A stretch of 64,000 bases of DNA from JAEXNA01 sp037189585 (GCA_037189585.1 JBBCJA010000020.1:62001-126000), one strand, 5' to 3'. Positions 1-9,004 are shown, counted from the first letter of the stretch. The notes: a model not told the origin generated them from the letters alone. Made by a program: numbers and translations.

Positions 1-501
1 TTGGCGGTAGGGGCGCTAGCCCGCGACGGGGCCGAAACCGCGCGCTCCGCTATCGCTTGGAACGACGCTCCACCGGAGGGTCCGGCGCTGACCTTTCCCA
101 TGCCCAGGGGGGAAAGCGGGAATTTGTTGATCGATCCAGGGGCCGGAAACAGGTTGCTTTACGGCAGTGTGGTGTCCTATCGAGTGGTGGGGCCCGATAA
201 GGAGTTTCGACGCTACGTCGATATCCTGGACTCCCCAGAGAGCACCGCCCCTAACCCACTGTCACTATCGCCGCCTCGAAACGCCGCTTATTTCGGTGCT
301 CCTTCCCGCTCATACAAGCCGCTCGCCAAGGGGATGGTCAGTTTCACCTGCGTGCCCATAGCCTTCGATTCTGACGGTGTCGAGGATGACACCGTCTCCT
401 TCGCCCAGGGGAGGATATTTCGTTTACAGCTAAAGGTTGAAAGGGAGTTTCAGCGGCGCTATGCTGTATCAATGGGGTTGGATCTTGTTCCACGCAACTA
501 G
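1..501 (+). CDS. Probable pseudopilin-type protein, C-terminal part (5' end outside window)
   Basis: The frame is open from the first base, so the upstream part, where a prepilin leader and hydrophobic helix would lie, is probably missing. The visible part is soluble and beta-rich (for example SVVSYRVV, MVSFTCVPIAFDS, RIFRLQLKVER), similar in character to the distal part of GspJ/PilW-like minor pseudopilins. Its stop overlaps the start region of a PilX-like gene, the order seen again in the second pilin operon at 30056-31020. That context is the main reason for the call; no family motif is visible in the fragment itself. Confidence 0.55.
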   Translation: MAVGALARDGAETARSAIAWNDAPPEGPALTFPMPRGESGNLLIDPGAGNRLLYGSVVSYRVVGPDKEFRRYVDILDSPESTAPNPLSLSPPRNAAYFGAPSRSYKPLAKGMVSFTCVPIAFDSDGVEDDTVSFAQGRIFRLQLKVEREFQRRYAVSMGLDLVPRN

Positions 502-1843
502 TCGCGCGAAATTTTCAGGCCGTCCGCGAGGGGTAGCCATCCCCGTGGTGATGTTGATCCTTTTGATGGTGATCGGCTTCACTGTCGCCACCGGGTTGCT
601 CACGTTCCAGAATTACACCAACGCCGCCGGACGGGAGCGGATGCTGCAGGCTCAGTACGCTTTCCGGGCGGGTGTCGCCACCGCCATGGAGCGGCTGACG
701 AAGGAGAAACCCTTCCCACATACAGGCTACCTTGATGAGAGCGAGACGGTTGGGTTCCGGATCTCCTTGGAAGGGCTCAACCGAGATAGCGATGCTCCAA
801 TCATGACCCCCACCGGTCGTACCCTGGCAAGAGGCCAGGCCGCGATACGGGTAACCACTCTGGTTAACGGGCAGGAGGTCACGGGTGGGTTCGCCGGTGC
901 TGAATCCAGCCTAATCCTGATGCGCCCTCCGGCGCGCTTCGAGCAAAACATCCTCCACAGCCCCAAGGATTCGCCTCTGGTTATGAGGGAAGATTCCAAA
1001 TACTACAGTTACGACAGTAGTGGCACTGTGGCACCCGCGACATCTGGCTTCCCGGACTACTCCGGTAGTCCGGCTCCTCCAGTGGAGAATCAAAACGCCG
1101 TTGTCCGGTCCACCGGGACCTTGAGGGCCAACGCCAATGTGGTTGTTTACGGCCATGTGGAATACCCCAATGCGGATGAACAGGATTTTATCCGTCACAT
1201 ATCAGCCGTAGTGACGGGAGGGCGACAATCGTTCGATGGGCTACCCGCTCCCATGATCTTTACCCCGCCGGACGGGACCGACGAGAACGCCGCGACTGCA
1301 TTCGTGAGTGGGAATGTGTCTCTCGACCCCGGGATCCACGGGGGGGTCGTCGTCCTGGATGGTGGCACTCTGACCTTGCAGCGAGGTGGGACTTACACAT
1401 TTCTAGGTATCGATGGCGTGTTTGAGCTCAGAGAAAACGCCAAGCTCGAATTGGTCGGTCCGGTGGACCAAAGCTGTGTGATCTACACGAACAGGCTTTC
1501 TTTTTGGACCAATAGCGCGGTGAACATGCCGAGCGATCCGCTTGATATGCCCAGGCCTGTCGAACTGCAGGCTTATCTCGTGCCTTGGAAGTGGGGAGGG
1601 GATTCCAGTTATGATTCCATCCCGACAGCACCCTTTCTACGTCTCGGCGAAGGCTCTCGGGTCGCCGCCGTGATCGGGGGGCACGATGCCACCGCCCAGG
1701 TCGAGTCCGGGGCCAAACTGTTCGGAGCGTTTTATGGGGATATGAGCGAATCCAATAGCCTCGAATCCCACTTCGACCAAGCGTTGCTGGGGGAGGTGCT
1801 GGAAGGAAGGACGGAATGGGTGGTAGTGAACCAGGGATGGTGA
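437..1843 (+). CDS. PilX/GspK-like pilus assembly protein with large exported domain
   Basis: A short basic N-terminus (RGVAIPVVMLILLMVIGF) leads into one hydrophobic helix and an amphipathic helix rich in Arg and Ala. This is the layout of PilX/GspK-type minor pilins that cap or initiate type IV pili and type II pseudopili. About 350 residues of predicted beta-rich exported region follow, with Gly/Asn turns between residues 230 and 420 that suggest a beta-helix or adhesin-like fold. The start is uncertain: TTG at 437 or ATG at 461, the latter behind AAGGGAG at 441-447. The gene overlaps the previous one, so the two are translated as an operon. The next gene is unrelated. Confidence 0.6.
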   Translation: MKGSFSGAMLYQWGWILFHATSRAKFSGRPRGVAIPVVMLILLMVIGFTVATGLLTFQNYTNAAGRERMLQAQYAFRAGVATAMERLTKEKPFPHTGYLDESETVGFRISLEGLNRDSDAPIMTPTGRTLARGQAAIRVTTLVNGQEVTGGFAGAESSLILMRPPARFEQNILHSPKDSPLVMREDSKYYSYDSSGTVAPATSGFPDYSGSPAPPVENQNAVVRSTGTLRANANVVVYGHVEYPNADEQDFIRHISAVVTGGRQSFDGLPAPMIFTPPDGTDENAATAFVSGNVSLDPGIHGGVVVLDGGTLTLQRGGTYTFLGIDGVFELRENAKLELVGPVDQSCVIYTNRLSFWTNSAVNMPSDPLDMPRPVELQAYLVPWKWGGDSSYDSIPTAPFLRLGEGSRVAAVIGGHDATAQVESGAKLFGAFYGDMSESNSLESHFDQALLGEVLEGRTEWVVVNQGW

Positions 1844-1912
1844 GCAGGCATCCAGGGTCGGGTTAAGAAGGCGAGCGCGAATACATCCTTTACCCCAAGG
1901 AGTCGCGACCTT

Positions 1913-3025
1913 ATGAAAACCCAAGCCGCCGTCGCCTTTGAAGCCGGCAAGCCGCTCTCCGTCGTCACCGTCGACCTTGAGGGCCCAAAAGCCGGTGAGG
2001 TTTTAGTGGAGCTCAAGGCGACAGGGATCTGTCATACCGACGCTTACACGCTGTCGGGCAAAGACCCGGAAGGTCTGTTCCCCTCCATCCTGGGCCACGA
2101 GGGAGCCGGTATCGTGCGCGAAGTGGGCCAGGGTGTGTCGTCGCTCAAGCCGGGTGACCACGTGATACCTCTCTACATTCCGGAGTGTCGCGAATGCAAG
2201 CGCTGCACCTCGCGCAAGACTAACCTCTGCGGCGCCATCCGGATGACCCAAGGAAAGGGTTTAATGCCCGACGGCACCAGCCGCTTTTCTTACGAGGGAC
2301 AATCCCTGCATCACTACATGGGTTGCTCCACTTTCTCCAACTTTACCGTATTACCGGAGATCGCGCTTGCCAAGGTTCGCGAGGATGCCCCGTTCGACAA
2401 GATCTGTTACATCGGTTGCGGAGTGACCACCGGGATCGGCGCGGTTATTAATACCGCTGGGGTCAAGCCGGGCGACAACGTGATCGTCTTCGGCCTGGGA
2501 GGGATCGGTCTCAACGTGATTCAGGGGGCTCGCCTCGCGGGTGCCGACATGATCCTGGGGGTCGATACCAACCCTAAGAAGCGGGCTATGGCCGAGAAGT
2601 TCGGGATGACCCACTTCATCAATCCCACAGAGGTCGAGGGAGATTTGGTTCCCTACATTCAGAGCCTCACCGACGGCGGTCCCGACTACTCTTTCGAGTG
2701 TATCGGCAGGGTGGAGATTATGCGCGAGGCGTTGGAGTGCACTCACGTCGGCTGGGGTACGGCCGTCATCATCGGCGTGGCTGGAGCCGGCGAAGTCATC
2801 CAGACTCGCCCCTTCAACCTGGTCTCCGGCCGCGTCTGGAAAGGCACCGCTTTCGGGGGAGCCCGAGGAAGAACCGACCTGCCGAAGATCGTGGACTGGT
2901 ACATGGACGGTAAGATCAACATTGATGACTTGATCACCCACACCATGCCGCTGACCGACATCAACAAGGGTTTCGAGTTGGCCAAGGCCGGCGAGTCTAT
3001 CCGCAGCGTGGTGATCTATGACTAA
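1913..3025 (+). CDS. frmA: S-(hydroxymethyl)glutathione dehydrogenase / class III alcohol dehydrogenase
   Basis: Zinc- and NAD-dependent medium-chain dehydrogenase that oxidises the formaldehyde-thiol adduct. Visible residues: catalytic zinc ligands C40, H62 (GHEG) and C169; structural zinc cysteines C92, C95, C98 and C106; Rossmann motif GLGGIG at 194-199. The length, 370 aa, is normal for the class III family. The ATG at 1913 follows AAGGAG. The stop overlaps the next start by 8 bases, so the downstream metallo-beta-lactamase-fold hydrolase is translationally coupled and probably hydrolyses the formyl-thioester product. The thiol could be glutathione or another low-molecular-weight thiol; the sequence does not decide this. 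Confidence 0.93.
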   Translation: MKTQAAVAFEAGKPLSVVTVDLEGPKAGEVLVELKATGICHTDAYTLSGKDPEGLFPSILGHEGAGIVREVGQGVSSLKPGDHVIPLYIPECRECKRCTSRKTNLCGAIRMTQGKGLMPDGTSRFSYEGQSLHHYMGCSTFSNFTVLPEIALAKVREDAPFDKICYIGCGVTTGIGAVINTAGVKPGDNVIVFGLGGIGLNVIQGARLAGADMILGVDTNPKKRAMAEKFGMTHFINPTEVEGDLVPYIQSLTDGGPDYSFECIGRVEIMREALECTHVGWGTAVIIGVAGAGEVIQTRPFNLVSGRVWKGTAFGGARGRTDLPKIVDWYMDGKINIDDLITHTMPLTDINKGFELAKAGESIRSVVIYD

Positions 3026-3749
3026 GCAAGAAGGCGTTTTTATCCACCAGTTCGAGGTCGGCCCCTGGGACAACTTCGTCTACTTCGTGGGCGACAAGGC
3101 TAGTCGGAGCTGTATGGTGGTCGACCCGGCCTGGGACCTGTCCATTATCGAGAGCGAAGCGGCCAAGCTCGACGTCAAGCTGAGCGGAATTTTGTGCACT
3201 CACAGTCACTTTGACCACGTCAACATGGTTCATCCGCTGGTGGACAAACTCGACATCCCCGTCTACATGCTCGACAAGGAGGTGACCTGGTCGAACTATC
3301 GGAGCCAAAACCTCAACAAGATCTCCTCCGGGGATAGCGTCAAGATCGGAGAGCATACCGAGGTAACCTTTCTGCACACGCCGGGGCACACTCCAGGCTC
3401 GGCCTGTTTTCACATCCAAGACTCTCTGGTCTGTGGCGACACGCTGTTCATCAACGGCTGTGGGCGGTGTGACTTTCTAGGGGGCGATCCTGAGGCCATG
3501 TACCGTTCGCTTTCCGAGCTCAAGGAGAAACTCGGCCTCGGAACCCAGATGTATCCAGGCCACAACTACGGCCCGGTCACCGTAGCCACCCTGGACGAAC
3601 AGCTCAAGAGCAATCCTTATCTGAAGGTGCCGACTTTGGAAGACTTCGTCAAGCATCGCATGGAGGGGCGGCGTCCCAATGCGCCGTTCCCCAACATCGA
3701 TCCCGAGTGGCTCAAGAAGGTGGAGGAGCAACAGCCACCGCTAAGCTAG
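3018..3749 (+). CDS. Metallo-beta-lactamase-fold hydrolase (glyoxalase II-like)
   Basis: The protein carries the HxHxDH zinc motif (THSHFDH, residues 61-67), a further histidine in HTPGHTPGS (about 120-128), the bridging Asp in GDTLF (about 140) and a late His in YPGHNYG. This is the full dinuclear zinc set of the glyoxalase II-like thioesterases. It overlaps frmA by 8 bases. In actinobacteria the mycothiol-dependent formaldehyde dehydrogenase has a similar MBL-fold neighbour, so I infer hydrolysis of an S-formyl thiol. Persulfide dioxygenase or generic thioesterase activity are alternatives. The 3' end is followed at once by a convergent gene. Confidence 0.87.
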   Translation: MTKQEGVFIHQFEVGPWDNFVYFVGDKASRSCMVVDPAWDLSIIESEAAKLDVKLSGILCTHSHFDHVNMVHPLVDKLDIPVYMLDKEVTWSNYRSQNLNKISSGDSVKIGEHTEVTFLHTPGHTPGSACFHIQDSLVCGDTLFINGCGRCDFLGGDPEAMYRSLSELKEKLGLGTQMYPGHNYGPVTVATLDEQLKSNPYLKVPTLEDFVKHRMEGRRPNAPFPNIDPEWLKKVEEQQPPLS

Positions 3750-4615
3750 TGCGCCGGGGGGCTACGTACCCTCCGGGTACTCTGAAGAAATTCCACCACT
3801 CGCAATAGTGTTGTTTCGTCACGGATGATCGAGCGGTGACCCAGGCCCTCGGTGACTACCAGCTCGGTCCCGGCAGCTTGGGCGATGTTCTCGCCATCGG
3901 CGATGGGGATCACCTCATCATCGGTATCGTGCATCACCAAGACCGGGCAGTCTAGCTGCTTTAAGTAGATCGAGGTCGCTTCCTCGTCAATGGGAACCGG
4001 TGAGGAGAGGCGGAGACGATTCTCGAAGGCCTCGAGACTTGCTCCGCGCAGTCCCATGTTGCGACTGAAACCGTCGACTAGAGAGCGCACCGTGTCGGGG
4101 GTGCCGATAGTGACCAGCGCTTTGAGGCCGGGCAAACTTCGCGCCACCCGGGCTGAGGCCATTCCTCCGAACGAATGACCCACCAGCGCATGAACTGGTG
4201 CGAACAGAGCGGCCACGTCGGCTAGGCCCTGAGAGTATACGGGAAGGGTGGCCAACCGCGGCCGGCCCGAATGCCCAGGCGCGTTAAAGGTGATCACGTT
4301 GAACCCGGATTCGAGTAGCAACGGGACCAGGCGGTACCAGGAGGCAGCCGAACCTTGCCAGCCATGAGTGAGAATGACCGTGGGGCCATCTGAGGGATAT
4401 CGGTAGCCATGCAGCAAGTAGGGACCACTGGGGACCAGAAAGGGACGTCCTTGGGTAAGGATGGCCAACTGTTCCGAGCCGCGACGATGTAAAAAGGGAC
4501 GCCGAAAAAGCCACCAGTGGAACGGAGTTCGCAAAGGCGCGGGAAGATAATGCCCGAGGCGCAGGGTGGATTGGAGAAGTTGAGAAAGGGGAGAATGCTG
4601 GCGTGGTTTCGACAT
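3746..4615 (-). CDS. Alpha/beta-fold hydrolase
   Basis: Serine hydrolase of the alpha/beta superfamily. It has an oxyanion-region HGWQGSAASW, nucleophile elbow GHSFGG, an acid in DTDDEVIP and a late catalytic His in GLGHRS. The length of 289 aa is typical. The N-terminal 50 residues are basic and amphipathic without a clear signal peptide, so it is probably cytoplasmic or membrane-associated. The substrate cannot be read from the sequence. It is divergent from a MarR-family regulator, and a perfect palindrome lies just upstream of its start, so it is the likely target of that regulator. Confidence 0.85.
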   Translation of the reverse strand: MSKPRQHSPLSQLLQSTLRLGHYLPAPLRTPFHWWLFRRPFLHRRGSEQLAILTQGRPFLVPSGPYLLHGYRYPSDGPTVILTHGWQGSAASWYRLVPLLLESGFNVITFNAPGHSGRPRLATLPVYSQGLADVAALFAPVHALVGHSFGGMASARVARSLPGLKALVTIGTPDTVRSLVDGFSRNMGLRGASLEAFENRLRLSSPVPIDEEATSIYLKQLDCPVLVMHDTDDEVIPIADGENIAQAAGTELVVTEGLGHRSIIRDETTLLRVVEFLQSTRRVRSPPAH

Positions 4616-4633
4616 GTCGGTGCTCCTATCGTA

Positions 4634-4647
4634 GTTTACAGGTAAAC
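4634..4647. promoter_or_regulatory. Candidate MarR operator palindrome
   Basis: GTTTAC-AG-GTAAAC is a perfect 6+2+6 inverted repeat in the short divergent region between the hydrolase start (4615) and the MarR-family gene. Dyads of this size are typical MarR-type operators. Its position would allow control of both genes. Confidence 0.55.
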
Positions 4648-4650
4648 CAG

Positions 4651-5088
4651 TTGCAAGACGGCGAGAAAATTCGACAGAGGGCGTGGGTCAAAATGGCCCT
4701 GCTTTACCAGAAGGCCTTTCGGGTCTTAGCCGAGCGTTTGTTTGGTGTGGGACTGTCCGTGGCTCAGTTCGACTTGCTGGTGCAGTTGGTCGCCGCCGAG
4801 CCTGAAAAGCCGAAGCAGTCGGAGCTGGCTAAGCGGCTCTTGGTCACCAAGGGGAACATCTCCGGTATGGTGACTCGGATGGCTGAACAGGGCACTGTTT
4901 GTCGCTACGACGACCCCAAGGACAAGAGAAGTAATCGTATCTCCATCACTCCTCAGGGGCGTGCTCTGCACGACGCGGGATATGTGCTTCAGCAACAACT
5001 GGTCAGTGAAATGTTCCAGGGTGTGGATGACCGTACGGTTCGCGAGTTGGAAGAAGTTGTCAGTCGTATCATCGACAGGCTGGGATAG
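4651..5088 (+). CDS. MarR-family transcriptional regulator
   Basis: Winged-helix regulator. The dimerisation helix is followed by LSVAQFDLLVQL, the recognition region KQSELAKRLLVTKGNISGMV, and the wing with the MarR signature DPKDKRSNRISITPQGR, then a C-terminal dimer helix. The frame remains open upstream to 4603, but a start there would read through the operator palindrome and the divergent gene's promoter. TTG at 4651 or ATG at 4693 is more sensible; I give 4651. It is divergent from the alpha/beta hydrolase it probably represses. No effector can be inferred. Confidence 0.8.
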   Translation: MQDGEKIRQRAWVKMALLYQKAFRVLAERLFGVGLSVAQFDLLVQLVAAEPEKPKQSELAKRLLVTKGNISGMVTRMAEQGTVCRYDDPKDKRSNRISITPQGRALHDAGYVLQQQLVSEMFQGVDDRTVRELEEVVSRIIDRLG

Positions 5089-5101
5089 GAGTCGAGGTAA
5101 A

Positions 5102-5428
5102 GTGAAGAGCCTGATTTGCCCCAAATGCCTTTTAGAGATGGAAGCTGTCACTCAGATGGGAGTGGAACTGGACCAATGTTGCAACTGCAACGGGGTTTGG
5201 TTAGACCACGGAGAATGGACTCAGATGACTCGAGGCCGAGGGAAAGACGCCGTGACCTTCCAGGTGATCAACTGCCGGCCGATCAAAGATTTCCGATGTC
5301 CTCGCTGCAAATCCGAGATGGAAGAAGGCCATCACGAGGCTCACGCCGATTTCGCCATTGACCAATGTCCGAGGTGCCGGGGCTGCTTTTTGGATCGGGG
5401 CGAACTGTTCCGGCTGCTGGCACGTTAA
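5102..5428 (+). CDS. Small protein with two TFIIB-type zinc ribbons
   Basis: About 108 aa with two similar modules: CPKC...CCNCNGVWLDHGE (residues 5-40) and CPRC...CPRCRGCFLDRGE (about 65-100). Each has CxxC pairs and the W/F-LD-x-GE tail of the zf-TFIIB domain family. The GTG at 5102 is preceded by GAGG at 5093-5096. It lies between the MarR gene and lepA on the same strand and is probably cotranscribed with one of them. A role in nucleic acid or protein binding is likely, but no specific function is known for this family. Confidence 0.8.
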   Translation: MKSLICPKCLLEMEAVTQMGVELDQCCNCNGVWLDHGEWTQMTRGRGKDAVTFQVINCRPIKDFRCPRCKSEMEEGHHEAHADFAIDQCPRCRGCFLDRGELFRLLAR

Positions 5429-5440
5429 GAAAGAGAATTC

Positions 5441-7246
5441 ATGGATCAGAAACTCATTCGCAATTTTTGTATCATCGCCCACATCGACCATGGAAAGTCG
5501 ACCTTAGCCGACCGTATCCTCGAACTGACGGGAGCTCTCAGTGCCCGCGAGATGTCTGCTCAGGTGCTCGACTCGATGGACCTCGAGCGCGAACGCGGGA
5601 TCACCATCAAGAGCCATCCCGTTCGGCTCTCCTATAAGGCCAAGGATGGGCTGACCTACCAGCTCAATCTTCTGGACACGCCGGGCCACGTGGATTTTAC
5701 CTACGAGGTGTCACGGTCGCTCGCGGCTTGTGAGGGAGCTCTTCTGGTTGTGGATGCCGCCCAGGGTGTGGAAGCTCAGACGATGGCCAACTACTACATG
5801 GCCGACGCTCAGAATCTTCACGTTATCCCCGTGATCAATAAGATCGATCTCCCGGCCGCCGACCCGGAGCGGGTCAAGCACGAGATCGAGGAAGTCCTGG
5901 CTCTTCCGGCCGACGACGCTGTCTGCATTTCGGCCAAGGCCGGGATCGGGATCGAGGAGGTTCTGGAAGCGATCGTCAAGCAGGTTCCACATCCCAAGGG
6001 TCAGGCCGAGGGGCCCTTGCGTGCTTTGATCATCGACAGTCACTACGACCAGTACCGAGGCATCGTGCCGCTCTTTCGGGTGGTCGACGGGGAGGTCAAG
6101 CAGGGCACCGAAATCTACATGATGACCACCAAGAAGCGTTTCAAGGTGGACGAGGTCGGTATCTTCGCCCCCGCGCAGAAGCCGGTGGACATACTCACGG
6201 CCGGAAGCGTGGGATACCTGACCGCTCAGATTCGCGAGATCGTCGACACCAAGGTGGGCGACACCATCACCCTTGCCGGGAAGGCTGGAGCGCAGGAGCC
6301 ACTGCCCGGCTATCGAGAGGTCATCTCGATGGTCTACTGCGGACTCTACCCGATCGACTCCAAGGACTACGAGGACCTGCGCGAAGCTCTGGGCAAGTTG
6401 ACCCTCAACGACGCCGCCTTAGTCTACGAGCCGGAGACCTCTGTGGCCTTGGGCTTCGGATTCCGTATCGGTTTTCTGGGACTTCTCCATATGGAGATCG
6501 TGCAAGAGAGGCTCGAGCGGGAGTTCAATCTGGAACTTATCGCGACCGCGCCCTCGGTGATCTACGACGTCTATCTCAAGACGGGCGAGATGGTGAAGAT
6601 CCAGAACCCCTACGACTTTCCTTCCACCGGCGACATCGACCATATCGACGAGCCGATCGTGGATGCCACCATCTTGTGCCCCGAGGATTACGTGGGCGCG
6701 GTGATGGAGCTTTGTCAACAGCGTCGTGCTGTCTTTCGTAACATGGAGTACCCTTCGCCGGGCCGCTGTTCTCTCCATTACGACGCACCGCTGGGCGAGA
6801 TCATCACCGACTTCTTCGACCAGTTGAAATCACGCAGCCGTGGCTATGCCTCGCTCGACTACGAGATGAAGGGTGTGGCCACATCCGACCTGGTGCGACT
6901 CGATGTACTTGTCCATAAGGAGAAGGTCGACGCCCTCTCCACCATCTGCCATCGCGACAAAGCCTTCTACGTGGGGAGACAGTTGGTGGAGAAGCTTAAA
7001 GAAGTGATCCCGCGCCAGCAGTTCGAGGTTCCGGTTCAGGCGGCCCTGGGAACCAAGGTGATCGCACGAGAGACGGTCAAAGCCATGCGTAAGAACGTGC
7101 TGGCAAAGTGCTACGGTGGCGATATCACCCGTAAACGCAAGCTACTGGAGAAGCAGAAAGAGGGCAAGAAACGCCTCAAGCGAGTCGGCTCGGTGGAGAT
7201 CCCGCAAGAGGCGTTCCTGGCCGTGCTCAAGGTCGGAAGCGAGTAA
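5441..7246 (+). CDS. lepA: Elongation factor 4 (LepA) translational GTPase
   Basis: Ribosome-dependent GTPase that acts on stalled or mistranslocated ribosomes. The P-loop AHIDHGKS lies at residues 13-20, followed by switch II DTPGHVDF and the guanine specificity motif NKID. EF-G-like domains and the LepA-specific C-terminal domain follow, ending in a lysine-rich segment with the family signature GDITRKRKLLEKQ. At 601 aa it is the usual length. An intrinsic terminator lies 33 bases after the stop. Conservation throughout is high and no anomaly is visible. Confidence 0.97.
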   Translation: MDQKLIRNFCIIAHIDHGKSTLADRILELTGALSAREMSAQVLDSMDLERERGITIKSHPVRLSYKAKDGLTYQLNLLDTPGHVDFTYEVSRSLAACEGALLVVDAAQGVEAQTMANYYMADAQNLHVIPVINKIDLPAADPERVKHEIEEVLALPADDAVCISAKAGIGIEEVLEAIVKQVPHPKGQAEGPLRALIIDSHYDQYRGIVPLFRVVDGEVKQGTEIYMMTTKKRFKVDEVGIFAPAQKPVDILTAGSVGYLTAQIREIVDTKVGDTITLAGKAGAQEPLPGYREVISMVYCGLYPIDSKDYEDLREALGKLTLNDAALVYEPETSVALGFGFRIGFLGLLHMEIVQERLEREFNLELIATAPSVIYDVYLKTGEMVKIQNPYDFPSTGDIDHIDEPIVDATILCPEDYVGAVMELCQQRRAVFRNMEYPSPGRCSLHYDAPLGEIITDFFDQLKSRSRGYASLDYEMKGVATSDLVRLDVLVHKEKVDALSTICHRDKAFYVGRQLVEKLKEVIPRQQFEVPVQAALGTKVIARETVKAMRKNVLAKCYGGDITRKRKLLEKQKEGKKRLKRVGSVEIPQEAFLAVLKVGSE

Positions 7247-7278
7247 GTTCCACTGTGTATCATCTGGTTTAAAAAAAC

Positions 7279-7318
7279 AAAAAGAGGCCCCACTTGCCGA
7301 GGATAGGGGCCTCTTTTT
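7279..7318. terminator. Bidirectional intrinsic terminator
   Basis: A perfect stem GAGGCCCC (7284-7291) / GGGGCCTC (7306-7313), flanked by an A-run on the left and a T-run on the right, sits between the 3' ends of lepA (+) and the ycaC-like gene (-). The A/T flanks make it functional in both directions. Confidence 0.9.
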
Positions 7319-7328
7319 GTAGGCCGGA

Positions 7329-7955
7329 CTAACGTGCGGCGGTCAGAGCGGAATAGCTGTTCATCAAATTCCGATAGTTGGGTATGTGCTCTGAGAAGAG
7401 CGCGCCCAGGCCTTCGATGTCGTTGCGCCAATCGCGGTGAAGCTCACAAGCCATGGCAAACCAGCCCATGAATTGAACTCCGGCGGCTTGCATACGGAAC
7501 CACGCGCTCTCGCGGGTAACCTTGTTGAAAGTTCCGCTGGCGTCGGTGATGACGAACACGTCGTAGCCGGCCTCGATGGCTGACAGTGCGGGAAATGCCA
7601 CGCAGACTTCGGTTACGACACCAGCGATGATCAGCTGTTTCTTCCCGGTGGCTTTGACAGCCTTGAGGAAGTCTTCGTTATCCCAGGCATTGATCTGGCC
7701 GGGACGCGCGATATAGGGAGCGTCGGGGAACATTTCCTTGAGTTCGGGAACCAGCGGCCCGTTCGGACCGTCCTCGAAACTGGTGGTCAAGATGGTCGGC
7801 AGTCCGAAGTATTTACCGCACGCCGCGGTTGCTAGTACCGCGTTTTTGAACTCGCTCGGAGAGAAGTCTTGGACCAGGGAGATCAGACCGGTTTGGTGAT
7901 CGACGAGCAGTAGCGCGGCGTCGTTTTTGTCGAGTTTCTTATAAGTAAAGCTCAT
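7329..7955 (-). CDS. ycaC: YcaC-like isochorismatase-superfamily hydrolase
   Basis: Cysteine hydrolase fold. The catalytic Asp is in LLLVDHQTG (D19) and the nucleophilic Cys in GVVTEVCVAFP (C118). From memory it is close to Escherichia coli YcaC along its whole 208 aa, including ARPGQINAWDNEDF and CELHRDWRNDIEGL. YcaC forms octameric rings; its substrate is unknown. It lies downstream of a LysR-type gene on the same strand, 110 bases away. A perfect dyad at 8039-8057 stands in front of it and could be the regulator's site. Confidence 0.9.
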   Translation of the reverse strand: MSFTYKKLDKNDAALLLVDHQTGLISLVQDFSPSEFKNAVLATAACGKYFGLPTILTTSFEDGPNGPLVPELKEMFPDAPYIARPGQINAWDNEDFLKAVKATGKKQLIIAGVVTEVCVAFPALSAIEAGYDVFVITDASGTFNKVTRESAWFRMQAAGVQFMGWFAMACELHRDWRNDIEGLGALFSEHIPNYRNLMNSYSALTAAR

Positions 7956-8038
7956 TGTGGAGACCCCTTCGGTAAGATAGATGAAACAAGTCTAACTCAA
8001 CTTGGAGTTTCGAAAAAGTGCCTAGATCGAGAATGCTC

Positions 8039-8057
8039 CGTTCGCGAATAGCGAACG
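8039..8057. promoter_or_regulatory. Perfect inverted repeat between LysR gene and ycaC
   Basis: CGTTCGC-GAATA-GCGAACG is a 7-bp arm, 5-base spacer dyad about 85 bases before the ycaC start. There is no T-run, so it is less likely to be a terminator for the LysR gene than an operator. LysR proteins often bind a dyad upstream of the genes they control. Confidence 0.45.
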
Positions 8058-8065
8058 CTCGGTTG

Positions 8066-9004
8066 TCAGAAAGGAGCGGGAAGATCTTTTTCCCACATCG
8101 GGGTACCGGCAAGGGCCTTCTTCAGATGGTCCACTAGCAGGCGCACTCGTAGAAGGCGAGCCTTACGCGGTGGGCAGACAGTGAAGATCTGGTCGGGCTG
8201 AGGCTCCTCCTCGGTGCGTATCTGGACGAGGCGTCCCATACGGAGGTCGTGCGCCACGATGAAAAGAGGAAGCACCACGATACCCAGTCCATCCCTGGCG
8301 GCATCCCGCATAATCTCACCATTGTTGGTCTGCAACCTGCCCGGCGCTGGAGTGAAACGCTCTGTTCTCTTGGTCTCGCGAAAACTCCAGAGGTGTGACG
8401 TCAACTGGTTGCTGTATCCAATGGCGGAATGTTGGGGAAGTTCGGATTTGCGTCGAGGCACCCCATGAAGGGAGGCGTATTCGGGACTACAGCAAACAAC
8501 TCGCCGGCTCAAGCCCAGTAGACTGAGGTGTTCGGAAGAGCTCCCCGGGTGTCTGGTGATACGAATTCCCAGGTCGAACCCTTCGGCGGTCAGATCGATC
8601 TGATGGTCGTGGACTTCAAGTTGCATTTGCATATCAGGGTACTCATGCAGAAAGTCGCACAATACCTCACCCAGGAAGTGGGTCGAGAAGGTCACGGGGG
8701 CACTGACCCGGAGCAAACCTGTGGCGCCTCGACTTTCTGTCGCCACGGATTCGGCGGCCGATTCCAAAAGAGCTAAGCCCTCGGACGCCTGGGCCAGATA
8801 GAGAGCACCGCTGTCGGTCAGTTGGACTCCCCGGCTGGAGCGGGTCAACAGTTCCGTACCCAACGCGCGCTCGAGTCTTGCCACTCGCTGACTGACCATG
8901 GACTTGGTGTGACCGAGCTGTTTCGCCGCTTTACTAATGCTGCCGCAGTCAGCCACGGTCAAGAATGTTGTCACATCCATTATCTCGTAGTGTCTTCGAG
9001 TCAT
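8066..9004 (-). CDS. LysR-family transcriptional regulator
   Basis: N-terminal winged helix (about residues 9-68, with GSISKAAKQLGHTKSMVSQRV and the LLTRSSRGVQLTDSG wing) followed by a periplasmic-binding-protein-like sensor domain of about 200 aa. The length of 312 aa is normal. The sensor region resembles the AaeR/DmlR-like subgroup (LRVSAPVTFSTHFLGEVL, ending with arginine-rich helices). It is upstream of ycaC on the same strand and probably regulates it. The start at 9004 fits the family N-terminus, although a few residues less are possible. Confidence 0.88.
   Translation of the reverse strand: MTRRHYEIMDVTTFLTVADCGSISKAAKQLGHTKSMVSQRVARLERALGTELLTRSSRGVQLTDSGALYLAQASEGLALLESAAESVATESRGATGLLRVSAPVTFSTHFLGEVLCDFLHEYPDMQMQLEVHDHQIDLTAEGFDLGIRITRHPGSSSEHLSLLGLSRRVVCCSPEYASLHGVPRRKSELPQHSAIGYSNQLTSHLWSFRETKRTERFTPAPGRLQTNNGEIMRDAARDGLGIVVLPLFIVAHDLRMGRLVQIRTEEEPQPDQIFTVCPPRKARLLRVRLLVDHLKKALAGTPMWEKDLPAPF

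Noticed and set aside
2351..3073. Minus-strand frame of 240 codons opposite frmA
   Set aside because: Antisense shadow of a confidently identified dehydrogenase.
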